DNA from: Desulforamulus aeronauticus DSM 10349
Lineage (GTDB): Bacteria > Bacillota > Desulfotomaculia > Desulfotomaculales > Desulfotomaculaceae
Direction: 5' to 3'
Assembly (NCBI RefSeq): GCF_900142375.1
Contig: NZ_FRAR01000031.1
Location: 1-33,694 of the forward strand
DNA length: 33,694 nucleotides
Position numbers and translations under genes: made by a program. Below the pieces are notes generated by a model that was not told the DNA's origin, made no database searches, and was given only the letters and a program-made list of their open reading frames with translations. Shown piece after piece: positions 16,630 to 24,441 of the stretch; positions within the stretch are counted from its first letter, which is position 1, and each line of letters starts with the position of its first letter.

Positions 16630-17157
16630 TCACAAAGTGGGCATTTCTAGTAGCTTTCTCAGCTGACAAAATACCGCTAGTTTCTCTCTATAGGGGATGG
16701 TACTGCGACCACTGGGGTTTGGTGCTACAAATTCTTTCATGGCCGGAAAAACAGTCGCTGTCTTTACCAGGCCATACTCAACAACCACCCTTGGTGTAAG
16801 CCCGGCATATTTACGATAAACTTCTTTGCCTAAAAAACAAACAACCATAGGTTGGTATTGCTCCACACGTTGGCGCAGCTCCGCAGCCCCTGCCCGCATT
16901 TCCTCAGCCGAAAGGTCCGAGCTGCTTTTACTGGGGCGCACCACAAGATTGGTAAGACCATACCCGTCCGCCAACAATTGATCGTCCTCCTCCGGCTGAT
17001 AAAGCCTCTTCGTTAGACCGGCATCGTGTAGTAATCTCCAAAACTGATTTCCTCGCCCCGCAAAATGATGTCCCAGCAAGGCAGACCGCTCTCCAGGATT
17101 ATAGCCCACAAAAATAATTTTTAAGTTCCTGTCGAGATAGTCTGGCAATCCATTCAC
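16630..17157 (-). CDS. mug: Mismatch-specific uracil/thymine-DNA glycosylase (Mug/TDG family)
   Basis: This 175-residue enzyme removes uracil or thymine mispaired with guanine, starting base-excision repair. It has both family motifs. One is G-Y-N-P-G (18-22), where Asn20 corresponds to the catalytic or water-positioning Asn of the G-I-N-P-G motif. The other is the later N-P-S-G-R-S (147-152), which inserts into the helix. The segment HHFAGRGNQFW (30-40) is also typical. ATG 17157 is preceded by AGGAGGGG. It lies 53 bases after the winged-helix gene with no clear terminator between, so the two may be co-transcribed. Length and motifs fit the family well. Confidence 0.88.
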   Translation of the reverse strand: MNGLPDYLDRNLKIIFVGYNPGERSALLGHHFAGRGNQFWRLLHDAGLTKRLYQPEEDDQLLADGYGLTNLVVRPSKSSSDLSAEEMRAGAAELRQRVEQYQPMVVCFLGKEVYRKYAGLTPRVVVEYGLVKTATVFPAMKEFVAPNPSGRSTIPYREKLAVFCQLRKLLEMPTL

Positions 17158-17210
17158 AGAGAGCCCCTCCTAAAGAATTGTAAATATATGGGGATGTTCC
17201 TATCCTAAGG

Positions 17211-17867
17211 TTATTGTTCGGTGAGGTCGTCCAAACCCCGGCGGAGCTTTCTTAGGTAATGCCTACCCTCCCGGGTAACCCGGTAGTAAGTATGGTTCAT
17301 ATGCTTTACCCAATCCTTTTGCCGGTGGTAGCCCGCCAGCATGGTACCCTGCACCTTTTCCAGCAGTCCCTTCTCCAGCAGTTTTTCCAACCGGCGACGG
17401 GATTCCTCCACATCCAGGCCCACATTAATACCCAACCGCCAGGCATACTCCGGTCCGGCATATTCAATAAAGTTTAATATTTTAAGATCCATTTCATCTT
17501 CTATTTCGATATCCAACAAACCTAATGCCATGAGCATGGTGTAAATGGGTTCGGCTTTCTCCTGGGCGAGTTGGAGGGTTTCATTAAAAAGCATGGTCAG
17601 TTGTTCCTGTTCTTCCTCGGGATTATCCTTGCTTAGCAGATCCTCCAATTCACCAAGATCCTGCGCCAGGCTTTGTAATTCCTGAAATAATAGGCACTTT
17701 TCATTGAGTTCATGTAATTTTTTCGCCAGCTCTGGCAGCCGGCTTGGGTCAGTGCAGATTTCTGGTTGGGCCAGCAGATTTTGTGTGTCATCCCGTTCAG
17801 TTATGATCGTTTGAATGATACTCCAAATATCTTCATCTTTTAAATACTTGGTTGGAAAAACCGGCAT
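17211..17867 (-). CDS. Release-factor-like coiled coil fused to a DUF2250-like winged helix
   Basis: This 218-residue protein starts at ATG 17867, which has GGGGGTAGGAA upstream; the longer frame to 17912 has no ribosome binding site. Residues about 14-100 resemble the first helical (PCRF) region of peptide chain release factors: a run of the form L-L-A-Q-P-E-I-C-T-D-P-S-R-L-P-E-L-A followed by charged helices. There is no GGQ domain or stop-codon-recognition motif. Residues about 135-215 look like a winged helix of the DUF2250 kind, ending in K-H-M-N-H-T-Y-Y-R-V-T-R-E-G. It should therefore bind nucleic acid but not hydrolyse peptidyl-tRNA. The function is unknown. Both domain assignments are from memory of family patterns. 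Confidence 0.6.
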   Translation of the reverse strand: MPVFPTKYLKDEDIWSIIQTIITERDDTQNLLAQPEICTDPSRLPELAKKLHELNEKCLLFQELQSLAQDLGELEDLLSKDNPEEEQEQLTMLFNETLQLAQEKAEPIYTMLMALGLLDIEIEDEMDLKILNFIEYAGPEYAWRLGINVGLDVEESRRRLEKLLEKGLLEKVQGTMLAGYHRQKDWVKHMNHTYYRVTREGRHYLRKLRRGLDDLTEQ

Positions 17868-17935
17868 ATTCCTACCCCCGAAACTTAAGCTTTGCTGATT
17901 TATTAAGTCCATCTAACTGTAGGTTAGTATGGATA

Positions 17936-17979
17936 GGTGTTATCTGACGCTCTGCAAGTCGTTCGCTATGGATAACACC
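17936..17979. repeat. Inverted repeat upstream of the winged-helix gene
   Basis: GGTGTTATC (17936-17944) and GATAACACC (17971-17979) are perfect 9-base inverted repeats 26 bases apart. Outer flanks also partly match (GTATGG before the left arm, CCATACC over the end of the right). It lies about 70 bases before the start codon at 17867 and could be an operator or a remnant of a small mobile element. Confidence 0.5.
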
Positions 17980-18052
17980 ATACCCTGTGACATGATCATT
18001 TTCTGATGGAGCCAAAACTAGTTGGCATGTATGTCTTATCATAATATAAGTG

Positions 18053-18083
18053 AAAAACCACCCCTAACTTGAATTAAGGGCGG
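18053..18083 (-). terminator. Terminator of the NSAR operon
   Basis: On the minus strand CCGCCC pairs with GGGGTGG (allowing G-U) across the stop codon of the last gene, and five T follow. Confidence 0.6.
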
Positions 18084-19183
18084 AAGGTTGCTGTATGAAG
18101 AGTGTATTCGTCGATTATTTTCCGTACTGGCTGGTAGCCGATACCCGGGGCGGTGGGCACTTGGATAAGTCCCTGTTGGACGGTTACCTCCGGTTCGATG
18201 ATGTCCTGCTCCCAATAGCGGCTGGAGGCTGCGGTATCCCCAGGCAGGGTAAAGCCGGGCAGCGTGGTAATGGCTACGTTATGGGCACGTCCCACGCCGG
18301 CTTCCAGCATACCACCACACCAAACCGGAATGCCTTGGCGGAGGCAATAATCTTGAATACGCTTTGACTCGGTTAGCCCTCCTACCCGGCCAATTTTAAT
18401 ATTAATTATGCCGCAGCTTCCCAGCTCCACAGCCTTACGGGCATCCTCCAGGGAGTGAATACTCTCGTCCAGGCAGATGGGGGTTTGCAGTCTCCTTTGC
18501 AGTGCCCCGTGGTCGATGATATCATCATGAGCCAGGGGTTGTTCAATCATCATGAGCTTGAATTGATCTAAGCGGACCAAGTGGTCACAGTCTGCCAAGG
18601 TGTAGGCTGAGTTCGCATCGGCCATTAGTTGAATGTCTGGGAAGTTCCGGCGCACAGCCTCCACCACTGCCACATCCCAGCCCGGCTTAATCTTGATTTT
18701 GATGCGGCGATATCCCTCGCTTACATATTGACCCACCAACTCCAGCAACGTATCCACTGAGTCCTGAATACCCAGACTAATCCCTACCTCAATTTCGGTA
18801 CGCTGTCCCCCCAAAGCCTGGCTTAGGGAAATGCCCTGTTGTTTGGCATATAAATCCCACATGGCACCTTCCAAAGCGGACTTGGCCATGTTGTTGCGTC
18901 GGATATGGGAGAATAACTTATAAACATTCTCCGGGTGCTGCACCGGATTTTGATATAACAGCGGAATCAGAAAATCCTGCATCATATGCCAGTTGGTGGC
19001 TACGGTTTCTTCATTATATATGGGCTCTTTCATGGCCACGGATTCACCCCAGCCACTGCGTCCTTCCGTATCCCGGATTTCCACTAAAATAAAATGTCTG
19101 TCCCACTCGGTGCCAAAACTGGTGGTGAAGGGTGCTTTCAGTCTCATTTGCATGGCCCTCAGGGTAATGGAATGTAATTGCAT
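18074..19183 (-). CDS. menC: MenC-type enolase-superfamily enzyme, probably N-succinylamino acid racemase
   Basis: This 369-residue enzyme belongs to the OSBS/NSAR group of the muconate-lactonising subgroup. All catalytic residues are in place: K162-x-K164 (R-I-K-I-K-I-K-P-G), metal ligands D189 (M-A-D-A-N), E214 (I-E-Q-P-L) and D239 (L-D-E-S), and the opposing base K263 (N-I-K-I-G-R-V-G-G). Sequence alone does not separate o-succinylbenzoate synthase (menaquinone) from N-succinylamino acid racemase. The neighbours decide for the racemase: an acyltransferase two bases upstream and an M20 amidohydrolase before it, with no other men genes in view. A dual activity is possible, as in known homologues. 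ATG 19183 has AAAGGAGC upstream. Confidence 0.85.
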   Translation of the reverse strand: MQLHSITLRAMQMRLKAPFTTSFGTEWDRHFILVEIRDTEGRSGWGESVAMKEPIYNEETVATNWHMMQDFLIPLLYQNPVQHPENVYKLFSHIRRNNMAKSALEGAMWDLYAKQQGISLSQALGGQRTEIEVGISLGIQDSVDTLLELVGQYVSEGYRRIKIKIKPGWDVAVVEAVRRNFPDIQLMADANSAYTLADCDHLVRLDQFKLMMIEQPLAHDDIIDHGALQRRLQTPICLDESIHSLEDARKAVELGSCGIINIKIGRVGGLTESKRIQDYCLRQGIPVWCGGMLEAGVGRAHNVAITTLPGFTLPGDTAASSRYWEQDIIEPEVTVQQGLIQVPTAPGIGYQPVRKIIDEYTLHTATFRP

Positions 19184-19185
19184 CT

Positions 19186-20019
19186 TTATGCTCCTTTCTG
19201 CCAGGGGGCCCTGGGTAAAGCCAAGGCTGCTCGCGGTACCAAAAGATATTCGTGGGCCGCCTGCCCCCGCTGAAGGCGAAAGCCTGCTACCGCCCAGCCG
19301 TCAGCAAAATATGTCTTAAAGAGCTGGCTGGTATAACGCCGCCACTCAATGGCCAAACCCATATCCTGCGCCTTCATCTCAGAAAACTGGGCTGGTACAG
19401 CCAACGTCAAGCATTGTTCATCCCCATCGACACTCTTCATCTGCAACGGTACCGGCAACCCCCGCTCATTCAACTGCCAATGAATCAGGCTGTTCTCCTT
19501 GCCCTGGGGCAGCGGTCGCTTGGGTTCGTTAATCCACCATTCCACTTGTAAACGATCGGTAGGCAACCCTTTATTCATCTGGTCATTCAGGTCGCCGTAA
19601 CAATTCTCCAGATACGTGGAGCAGATAACGCCTAGCTTGCCCACATTTAAATAGCCATTGGGGGTTAACAGTGGGTCATACGTCCAGCTAATGAGCCGAT
19701 AGCCCCTGTCGCGGGCAGCCTCAGCTTGGGCATATTTCAGTTTCTCACCAATACCACCGTGACGGTATTCCTTAAGCACCGCCATGGCATGGGAACAAAG
19801 ATAGGCTTCTTGCTGTAGATAACCCGGAAAACTATACAACATACCAATCATTTGGCCCTCTTGGAAGGCCCCCAGTAAAACCCCGCCATTTTTTGCCACA
19901 GTGATGGTTTGGTGGACGGGTATGGGAATATCTGAATCCCACACGATTTGTTCTATTTCCTGCAAGGCCTTCATGTCATCCACCGTGTTTAAAGGCCGAA
20001 TTAGCAATTCTTCTGGCAA
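19186..20019 (-). CDS. GNAT-family acyltransferase, predicted amino-acid N-succinyltransferase
   Basis: This 277-residue protein has an N-terminal GNAT fold. The acyl-CoA phosphate loop is R86-H-G-G-I-G91 in the block [14 protein letters not shown], and W-T-Y-D-P-L near 112 belongs to the COG3375-type subgroup. The start is TTG 20019, which overlaps the end of the M20 gene by 19 bases and has GGGAGG eight bases upstream. In Geobacillus kaustophilus a GNAT of this type next to an NSAR and an M20 hydrolase adds succinyl to D-amino acids. The same order here suggests that role: D-amino acid plus succinyl-CoA gives the N-succinyl-D-amino acid. The substrate range cannot be read from sequence. Confidence 0.8.
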   Translation of the reverse strand: MPEELLIRPLNTVDDMKALQEIEQIVWDSDIPIPVHQTITVAKNGGVLLGAFQEGQMIGMLYSFPGYLQQEAYLCSHAMAVLKEYRHGGIGEKLKYAQAEAARDRGYRLISWTYDPLLTPNGYLNVGKLGVICSTYLENCYGDLNDQMNKGLPTDRLQVEWWINEPKRPLPQGKENSLIHWQLNERGLPVPLQMKSVDGDEQCLTLAVPAQFSEMKAQDMGLAIEWRRYTSQLFKTYFADGWAVAGFRLQRGQAAHEYLLVPRAALALPRAPWQKGA

Positions 20020-21161
20020 AGCGAGTACCTCCCAATGTAAGAGTTGGTGGCCGCGTAGTAAAGGGCACGGGCTAGTATTTCCGCACCATCTATCAGATAT
20101 TTCTCCTCAAAGGTCATCTCCGGATGATGCAACCCTGGCTGTAAATTACACCCCAAGCCTAGCATTGTGGCCTTCACCTGTGGTCGCCGGCAAGTGTAAT
20201 AATGAAAATCCTCTGCTCCAGGCGTCAGTACCGGTGGGGCTAGCCCTTTCTCACCGAGAGTATCCCTGATGGCCTGGGCCAATATCTCCTGGGCTGCATC
20301 ACTGATTTCCGCCGCTGGGGTATCTGCCCCTGGCTGCAGGGTAATGGTCGCCCCATAGGCAGTGGCCAGGCTGACTGCCAAATGATTAATTTTCACCTTT
20401 AATTCCTGCATCTGTTGGTTGGTCTGGGCCCTCACATCCAACGAGAAATCCGCCCGGTCGGGGATAATATTGGCCGATGCATTGCCTGCCCAAAGGCGAG
20501 TCATCTTAATGGAAGCGGGTTGCAGGGGATTCCAATGCAACCCTTGCAGCATTTGAACCAGTTGAGCGGCCACCTCAATAACATTAATGCCCAGCTGAGG
20601 CCGAGCACCGTGGGCACTACGCCCTCGAATCTCGCCCTGCAGGATACATGCCGCACCGTTTTGAATAGCCGGAGCAGCCAATCCCCCGGCCAGCTCCTGA
20701 ACGGGGCGCAGGTGTACACCAAAGAGATAATCTACTTCGTCCACCACGCCCTTTTCGATCAGCTTTAAGGCCCCGGCACCTACTTCTTCCGCCGGTTGAA
20801 AGATAATTTTGATCCGGCAGTTGGCTGGATTTTGTTTAAGGGCAGCCGCAGCCGTGAGCACCATGGCCATATGAGCATCGTGGCCGCAGGCGTGGATTGC
20901 TTTAGTAGCTTCTCCCTCACGGTAACCAAGGGCATCCATATCTGCCCGTAGAGCAACCGTCACCACACCGTTGCCGTATTCGCCAACCACCCCCGTGCAA
21001 TCTGGAAAGGTGGTGGTTTGATAACCCAGTTGCGATAACTGTCTTTGCAGAAAGGAGGTAGTTGCCTGTTCCTGCCAACTGGTCTCCGGGTGGTGGTGTA
21101 AATAGCTGTATACCTCGTTTAGATAGGTTTGCCAGTAGATTCTCTCGAAAGTAAAGGACAC
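20001..21161 (-). CDS. M20-family amidohydrolase, predicted N-succinyl-L-amino acid desuccinylase
   Basis: This 386-residue metal-dependent hydrolase is of the M20D aminoacylase/amidohydrolase type. Metal-binding motifs are H-A-C92-G-H94-D-A-H97, the E125-E126 pair in P-A-E-E-V-G, H150 in G-V-H-L, and a late H-H-P-E-M. A lid/dimerisation domain lies at about 180-290. The start is GTG 21161, two bases after the VanZ-like stop, with GGCGGGAGA upstream. Its 3' end overlaps the acyltransferase. Generic relatives deacylate N-acyl amino acids or hippurate. The neighbouring acyltransferase and racemase point to removal of succinyl from the L-isomer as the final, irreversible step of D-to-L conversion. 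Confidence 0.85.
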   Translation of the reverse strand: MSFTFERIYWQTYLNEVYSYLHHHPETSWQEQATTSFLQRQLSQLGYQTTTFPDCTGVVGEYGNGVVTVALRADMDALGYREGEATKAIHACGHDAHMAMVLTAAAALKQNPANCRIKIIFQPAEEVGAGALKLIEKGVVDEVDYLFGVHLRPVQELAGGLAAPAIQNGAACILQGEIRGRSAHGARPQLGINVIEVAAQLVQMLQGLHWNPLQPASIKMTRLWAGNASANIIPDRADFSLDVRAQTNQQMQELKVKINHLAVSLATAYGATITLQPGADTPAAEISDAAQEILAQAIRDTLGEKGLAPPVLTPGAEDFHYYTCRRPQVKATMLGLGCNLQPGLHHPEMTFEEKYLIDGAEILARALYYAATNSYIGRYSLCQKNC

Positions 21162-21163
21162 TG

Positions 21164-21640
21164 CTATCTCCCGCCTTTTCTGTTATCCTCTATGACACAC
21201 TTACCAGGGGCAAGATGATGGGTGATTTTCCTCATCCAAAAACCTAGCCAAGTATGCTCCTGTTGAAAGTAGGTTCTTCGTAAAATATACCAAACTACAG
21301 CTACTCCTAAGAAATCCTTTACCAAATCTGTCACCGTTGCGGAGCGAGAAGGAATAAAGGACTGATGGAATTCGTCCAACAAAGCATAAAGGATCGAGAT
21401 GCCTATGGCGATTTTATTTCCCCGGCGACTTAACTCCCCCCGGGTAAGCAACGCCAGCACCAGCAGACCGTACAGGATAGCAAACTCCACCAAATGAAGA
21501 CTTTCCTTAATCAATGAATCATAAAAACTAAAGTTAACCACCGCTCCACTGGACTGGCTGGACAAAAACCAAATAAACATCATATAGACGAGGGGGAGTA
21601 GTCTTAAGGTATAACGGCCTAGCAATCTTACTAGATACAT
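21164..21640 (-). CDS. VanZ-like membrane protein
   Basis: This 158-residue membrane protein has about four hydrophobic segments and the VanZ-family pattern: K-E-S-L-H-L-V-E-F-A-I-L-Y (about 45-57), Y-A-L-L-D-E-F-H-Q-S-F-I-P-S-R (about 85-99) and a conserved Asp-containing segment with D-L-V-K-D-F-L-G. VanZ proteins are linked to teicoplanin and lipoglycopeptide resistance by an unclear mechanism, but most genomic copies have no known role. ATG 21640 has AGGAG eight bases upstream. It is first in an operon with the D-amino-acid genes, two bases ahead of the M20 gene. A cell-wall or D-amino-acid connection is tempting but unproven. Confidence 0.85.
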   Translation of the reverse strand: MYLVRLLGRYTLRLLPLVYMMFIWFLSSQSSGAVVNFSFYDSLIKESLHLVEFAILYGLLVLALLTRGELSRRGNKIAIGISILYALLDEFHQSFIPSRSATVTDLVKDFLGVAVVWYILRRTYFQQEHTWLGFWMRKITHHLAPGKCVIEDNRKGGR

Positions 21641-21711
21641 CTGATAATCTCCTAAAAAAATTTACTTCTTAAAAACAATTCCACAGATAGCAAAATAGTC
21701 CTCCCACTGAA

Positions 21712-21803
21712 AAAGGAGCTGCTGCACAACGAACCGATGTTGCAAGCCCTTGCAATAGCAAAAAGGGGAGTGGCGCAAAAAGTAGCTTTGCGACACTCCC
21801 CTT
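21712..21803. repeat. Dispersed intergenic repeat, copy 2, with terminator hairpin
   Basis: It is related to 13985-14118. A left part ends in GATGTTGCA, a shorter unrelated middle follows, then a hairpin with arms 21763-21779 and 21787-21803 and one mismatch. On the minus strand the hairpin follows the rubrerythrin stop and is followed by five T, so it serves as that gene's terminator. Confidence 0.6.
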
Positions 21804-21811
21804 CAAAAGCC

Positions 21812-22339
21812 TTATTTATATGCCTTAACCAACGGTTCGTAATACTCCTTGCTGTGGCCGCAAAGGGGACACTTTTCCGGTGGCTGATTGCCTTCGTGCA
21901 AGTAGCCGCACTCCCGGCATTTCCAGTGAATTTTTTCATCTTTGCGCAACAGTTTTTGGTTCTCCAGCAGTTCCAGTAATTTTTTAAAGCGATCTGCATG
22001 ATGATGTTCCACCTGTTGCACGGTGGCAAAGAATTGGGCAGCTTCGTGCTCGCCTTCCTCTTTGGCAATCTTCTCAAATTCCGGGTACATATCCTTCCAT
22101 TCGTAGGATTCCTTATCAATGGAAGTTAGCAGATTTTCCTTACTGCCCTTGATGTCACCCAGTAATTTCAGAATGGTTTCGGCATGTTCCTTTTCGTTTC
22201 TGGCAGTTTCCTCAAAGACTTCAGCTATTTCCAGCCAGCCCTCTTTGCGCGCCACCGAGGCGAAAAAGGTATAGTAATTTCTAGCCATACTTTCCCCAGC
22301 AAAGGCAGCTTTCAAGTTGTCCACGGTTTTCTTACTCAT
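21812..22339 (-). CDS. rbr: Rubrerythrin
   Basis: This 175-residue peroxide-scavenging enzyme of anaerobes reduces H2O2 to water. An N-terminal ferritin-like four-helix domain carries the di-iron ligands (E16, E49-x-x-H52, E97, E111-x-x-H114). A C-terminal rubredoxin domain has C141-x-x-C144 and C157-x-x-C160 and delivers electrons. The start is ATG 22339 behind TTGGAGG; a longer frame to 22372 adds 11 residues with no site. It is monocistronic, with its own promoter and the terminator hairpin at 21763-21803. The promoter region holds a 13-base motif also found upstream of the Rrf2 regulator, suggesting shared redox control. Confidence 0.95.
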   Translation of the reverse strand: MSKKTVDNLKAAFAGESMARNYYTFFASVARKEGWLEIAEVFEETARNEKEHAETILKLLGDIKGSKENLLTSIDKESYEWKDMYPEFEKIAKEEGEHEAAQFFATVQQVEHHHADRFKKLLELLENQKLLRKDEKIHWKCRECGYLHEGNQPPEKCPLCGHSKEYYEPLVKAYK

Positions 22340-22358
22340 AGGCACCTCCAAAAATTCC

Positions 22359-22371
22359 CAAAGTATACCCA
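22359..22371. promoter_or_regulatory. Candidate Rrf2 site at the rubrerythrin promoter
   Basis: CAAAGTATACCCA is identical to 26625-26637, in the control region of the Rrf2 gene. It lies immediately downstream of the rubrerythrin -10 box, where a bound repressor would block transcription. Confidence 0.5.
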
Positions 22372-22399
22372 TAGTATTTGCCTAATGAACTAGTCTTAA
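22371..22399 (-). promoter_or_regulatory. Probable rubrerythrin promoter
   Basis: The minus strand has TTAAGA (22399-22394), a 17-base spacer and TACTAT (22376-22371), 32 bases before the start codon. Confidence 0.4.
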
Positions 22400-22410
22400 A
22401 CCCTTATGCC

Positions 22411-22449
22411 AAAAATTCAACCTGTCTACGGAACTGCAGACAGGTTGAA
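22411..22449 (-). terminator. Terminator of the chemoreceptor gene
   Basis: Perfect 12-base arms TTCAACCTGTCT and AGACAGGTTGAA are followed on the minus strand by five T (22415-22411). Confidence 0.88.
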
Positions 22450-22466
22450 ATGGCACCTAACGACTC

Positions 22467-24311
22467 TTATAATTTAAATCTATTCACCAATTGACTTAAC
22501 TCAAGACCCATTTCATTGAGCCTTTCAATAGAGGAATTAACCTCCTCCATCGAGGCCGTTTGTTCCTCGGAGAGGGCAGCTACATTTTGTATATTGGTAT
22601 TGATATCCTGCGTAGCGACGGAGGTCTGCTCAATTTGTTCCGTTAAACCAGAAATCATCTGATGTATCTCCGTAAAGACTACATCTACTTCTCCCACAGC
22701 CAAGCCACCCTTTTGGACAAAGGCAGCTCCCTGCTGCATTTTAACCACAGAATCTTGCGTACCCCTTTGCATTTCGGAAATGATGGAGGTAATATTCTGA
22801 GTGGCGTTTGATGTTTGCTCAGCCAGTTTACGCACCTCATCCGCCACCACGGCAAACCCCCTACCCTGTTCCCCCGCCCTAGCTGCCTCTATGGCTGCAT
22901 TTAAGGCAAGCAAATTGGTTTGTTCGGCGATTTGCGTAATCAGCTCAACGATTTTTCCTACTTCTTCGGATTTTTCGTTAACCTCCTGCACCGAGCGGGC
23001 TACCTCATCGGTGGAATTCGCAATATCGCCCATTGCTGCAGTTACTTCATTTACCTTTTCTTTCCCCTTATGGACACGCCTGATAGCTTCACTGGCAGAA
23101 GCACTTACTTCTTGTGAAGCCGCAGAGATTTGTTCTATGGTGGCCGCCACCTGGGTAATTTCCTGGGTGGTTTTACTGTTGGCTTCGGTGGTTTGGTTGG
23201 TTATCTCAGTTAAGCTGGCACTGGTTCCGGAAACTCCCTCGGCAGATGTTTTGACCTGGCCGATTAATTCCTTAAGGCTGCCGATCATGGAGTTAATCAC
23301 TTGACTTAGGGTTCCCAGTTCATCATTTCTTTGGCTGGCAATGTTTTGGGTTAAATCCCCCTGGGCCACTAAGCCTGCACCCTTTTCAATGTTTGAGATG
23401 GTTCCCACCAAACTGCGCGCAAATAAGGTTGTAATTAGAATAGCTACCACCAGGATCAGCAGGGTAGCCAGAGCAATGTACTCCGTCATCTCCTCGGCAA
23501 CGGTATAGGCCTCACTTTCGGTTTGTTGGACAAATAAGCCCCAGTTGGTTAGCGGTATGCTGGAATAATACACAACCTTTTGGGAGCCTTGGCTGTCGAT
23601 GTAGTGGTCGAATCCCGCTTTTCCTGCCAGGGCATTCTTCACATAATTTCTATCCGCCATGTTCAGGCCAACTCTACTGGCATCGGGATGTATGAGCATC
23701 TTGCCCTTGGTATCGGAAATATAGGCATACCCCGATTGACCAATTTTCTGTTTATTGATCATGGCATTAAGTTCTTCCAGGGACACATCCAGACCCACAA
23801 CCCCTATAAAATCCCCCTGGCCATTCTTGACGGGAGCAGCCACGGAAATTACTTGTTTTTGGGTTGCCGTGTCGGTATAGCCCTCTGTAAAGACTAATTT
23901 ATTCTGCTCCTTTGCTTCTCTGTACCAGTTTCTGGTCCTGGCATCAAAATCTGCAGCTAATTCTACTACCGGGTACATGGTTAATTTCCCCTCTAAATCA
24001 CCGTAAAAAACGTTAAGATAATTTTTATTCCCCTCCTTCAAAGAACGAAAAATTGCTAGCATTTGCCCTTGGTTATAACTCCTCACTTCCGGAGAATTAG
24101 CTAAGGAGATGACCGTATTTGAGGCAGTTTCCAAAAAAATATTAATAGTATCTCGCACGGCTAAGTTTAGTGTTTTGGTATTTTCATTAACCGTTTTACT
24201 TATTTCCTTAGACATGGAGATCACCGACAAGGAGGCCAAAATGACATTACTGGTAATTAGGATAGCTGCGATAAACAAAGCCAGTTTTACCTTTAAACTT
24301 TTCACAAACAC
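22467..24311 (-). CDS. Methyl-accepting chemotaxis protein with dCache sensor (predicted amino-acid receptor)
   Basis: This 614-residue transmembrane chemoreceptor has TM1 (about 10-33), an extracellular dCache_1 domain (about 40-270), TM2 (about 279-298), HAMP (about 299-353) and a long cytoplasmic coiled coil. The hairpin tip lies in the block [13 protein letters not shown]. It signals to CheA/CheW and so controls swimming. The sensor contains R127-x-W129-Y130, Y145 and D175 in the spacing reported for amino-acid-binding dCache_1 domains, so an amino acid is the likely ligand. No C-terminal pentapeptide for CheR/CheB is seen. It is monocistronic. No clear sigma-D promoter was found. Confidence 0.92.
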   Translation of the reverse strand: MFVKSLKVKLALFIAAILITSNVILASLSVISMSKEISKTVNENTKTLNLAVRDTINIFLETASNTVISLANSPEVRSYNQGQMLAIFRSLKEGNKNYLNVFYGDLEGKLTMYPVVELAADFDARTRNWYREAKEQNKLVFTEGYTDTATQKQVISVAAPVKNGQGDFIGVVGLDVSLEELNAMINKQKIGQSGYAYISDTKGKMLIHPDASRVGLNMADRNYVKNALAGKAGFDHYIDSQGSQKVVYYSSIPLTNWGLFVQQTESEAYTVAEEMTEYIALATLLILVVAILITTLFARSLVGTISNIEKGAGLVAQGDLTQNIASQRNDELGTLSQVINSMIGSLKELIGQVKTSAEGVSGTSASLTEITNQTTEANSKTTQEITQVAATIEQISAASQEVSASASEAIRRVHKGKEKVNEVTAAMGDIANSTDEVARSVQEVNEKSEEVGKIVELITQIAEQTNLLALNAAIEAARAGEQGRGFAVVADEVRKLAEQTSNATQNITSIISEMQRGTQDSVVKMQQGAAFVQKGGLAVGEVDVVFTEIHQMISGLTEQIEQTSVATQDINTNIQNVAALSEEQTASMEEVNSSIERLNEMGLELSQLVNRFKL

Positions 24312-24377
24312 GTCCCCTTCTTTTTTATGAGTATTTAAAATGCTGGTTCTACCTAAAGATTATCGACAAAATTCGTC

Positions 24378-24392
24378 AAAACCTGAGGTTTT
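24378..24392. repeat. Short palindrome upstream of the chemoreceptor gene
   Basis: AAAACCT-G-AGGTTTT is a perfect 7-base inverted repeat about 67 bases before the chemoreceptor start and close to the 3' end of the acyl-CoA synthetase transcript. It may be an operator; no partner protein is evident. Confidence 0.3.
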
Positions 24393-24402
24393 CTACACAT
24401 AA

Positions 24403-24430
24403 TAAAAGCCCTACCAAAAGGTAAGGCTTT
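24403..24430 (-). terminator. Terminator of the acyl-CoA synthetase gene
   Basis: On the minus strand AAAGCCTTACC and GGTAGGGCTTT pair with one mismatch around a TTTT loop, and T-rich sequence follows. It lies 12 bases beyond the stop codon. Confidence 0.75.
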
Positions 24431-24441
24431 GTGCTTTAATC

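Noticed and set aside
16620-16633. GTGATG-TG-CATCAC palindrome resembling a CRP/FNR-family site
   Set aside because: It overlaps the stop codon of the glycosylase gene, no gene reads rightward from it, and it is about 210 bases from the carrier gene start. It is probably chance.
21652-22119. 155-residue minus-strand open frame
   Set aside because: It overlaps rubrerythrin in another frame, has low-complexity composition and no ribosome binding site.
24330-24375. GTCGATAA resembling a sigma-D (flagellar) -10 box before the chemoreceptor
   Set aside because: There is no TAAA-type -35 element at the required distance, so the promoter could not be supported.
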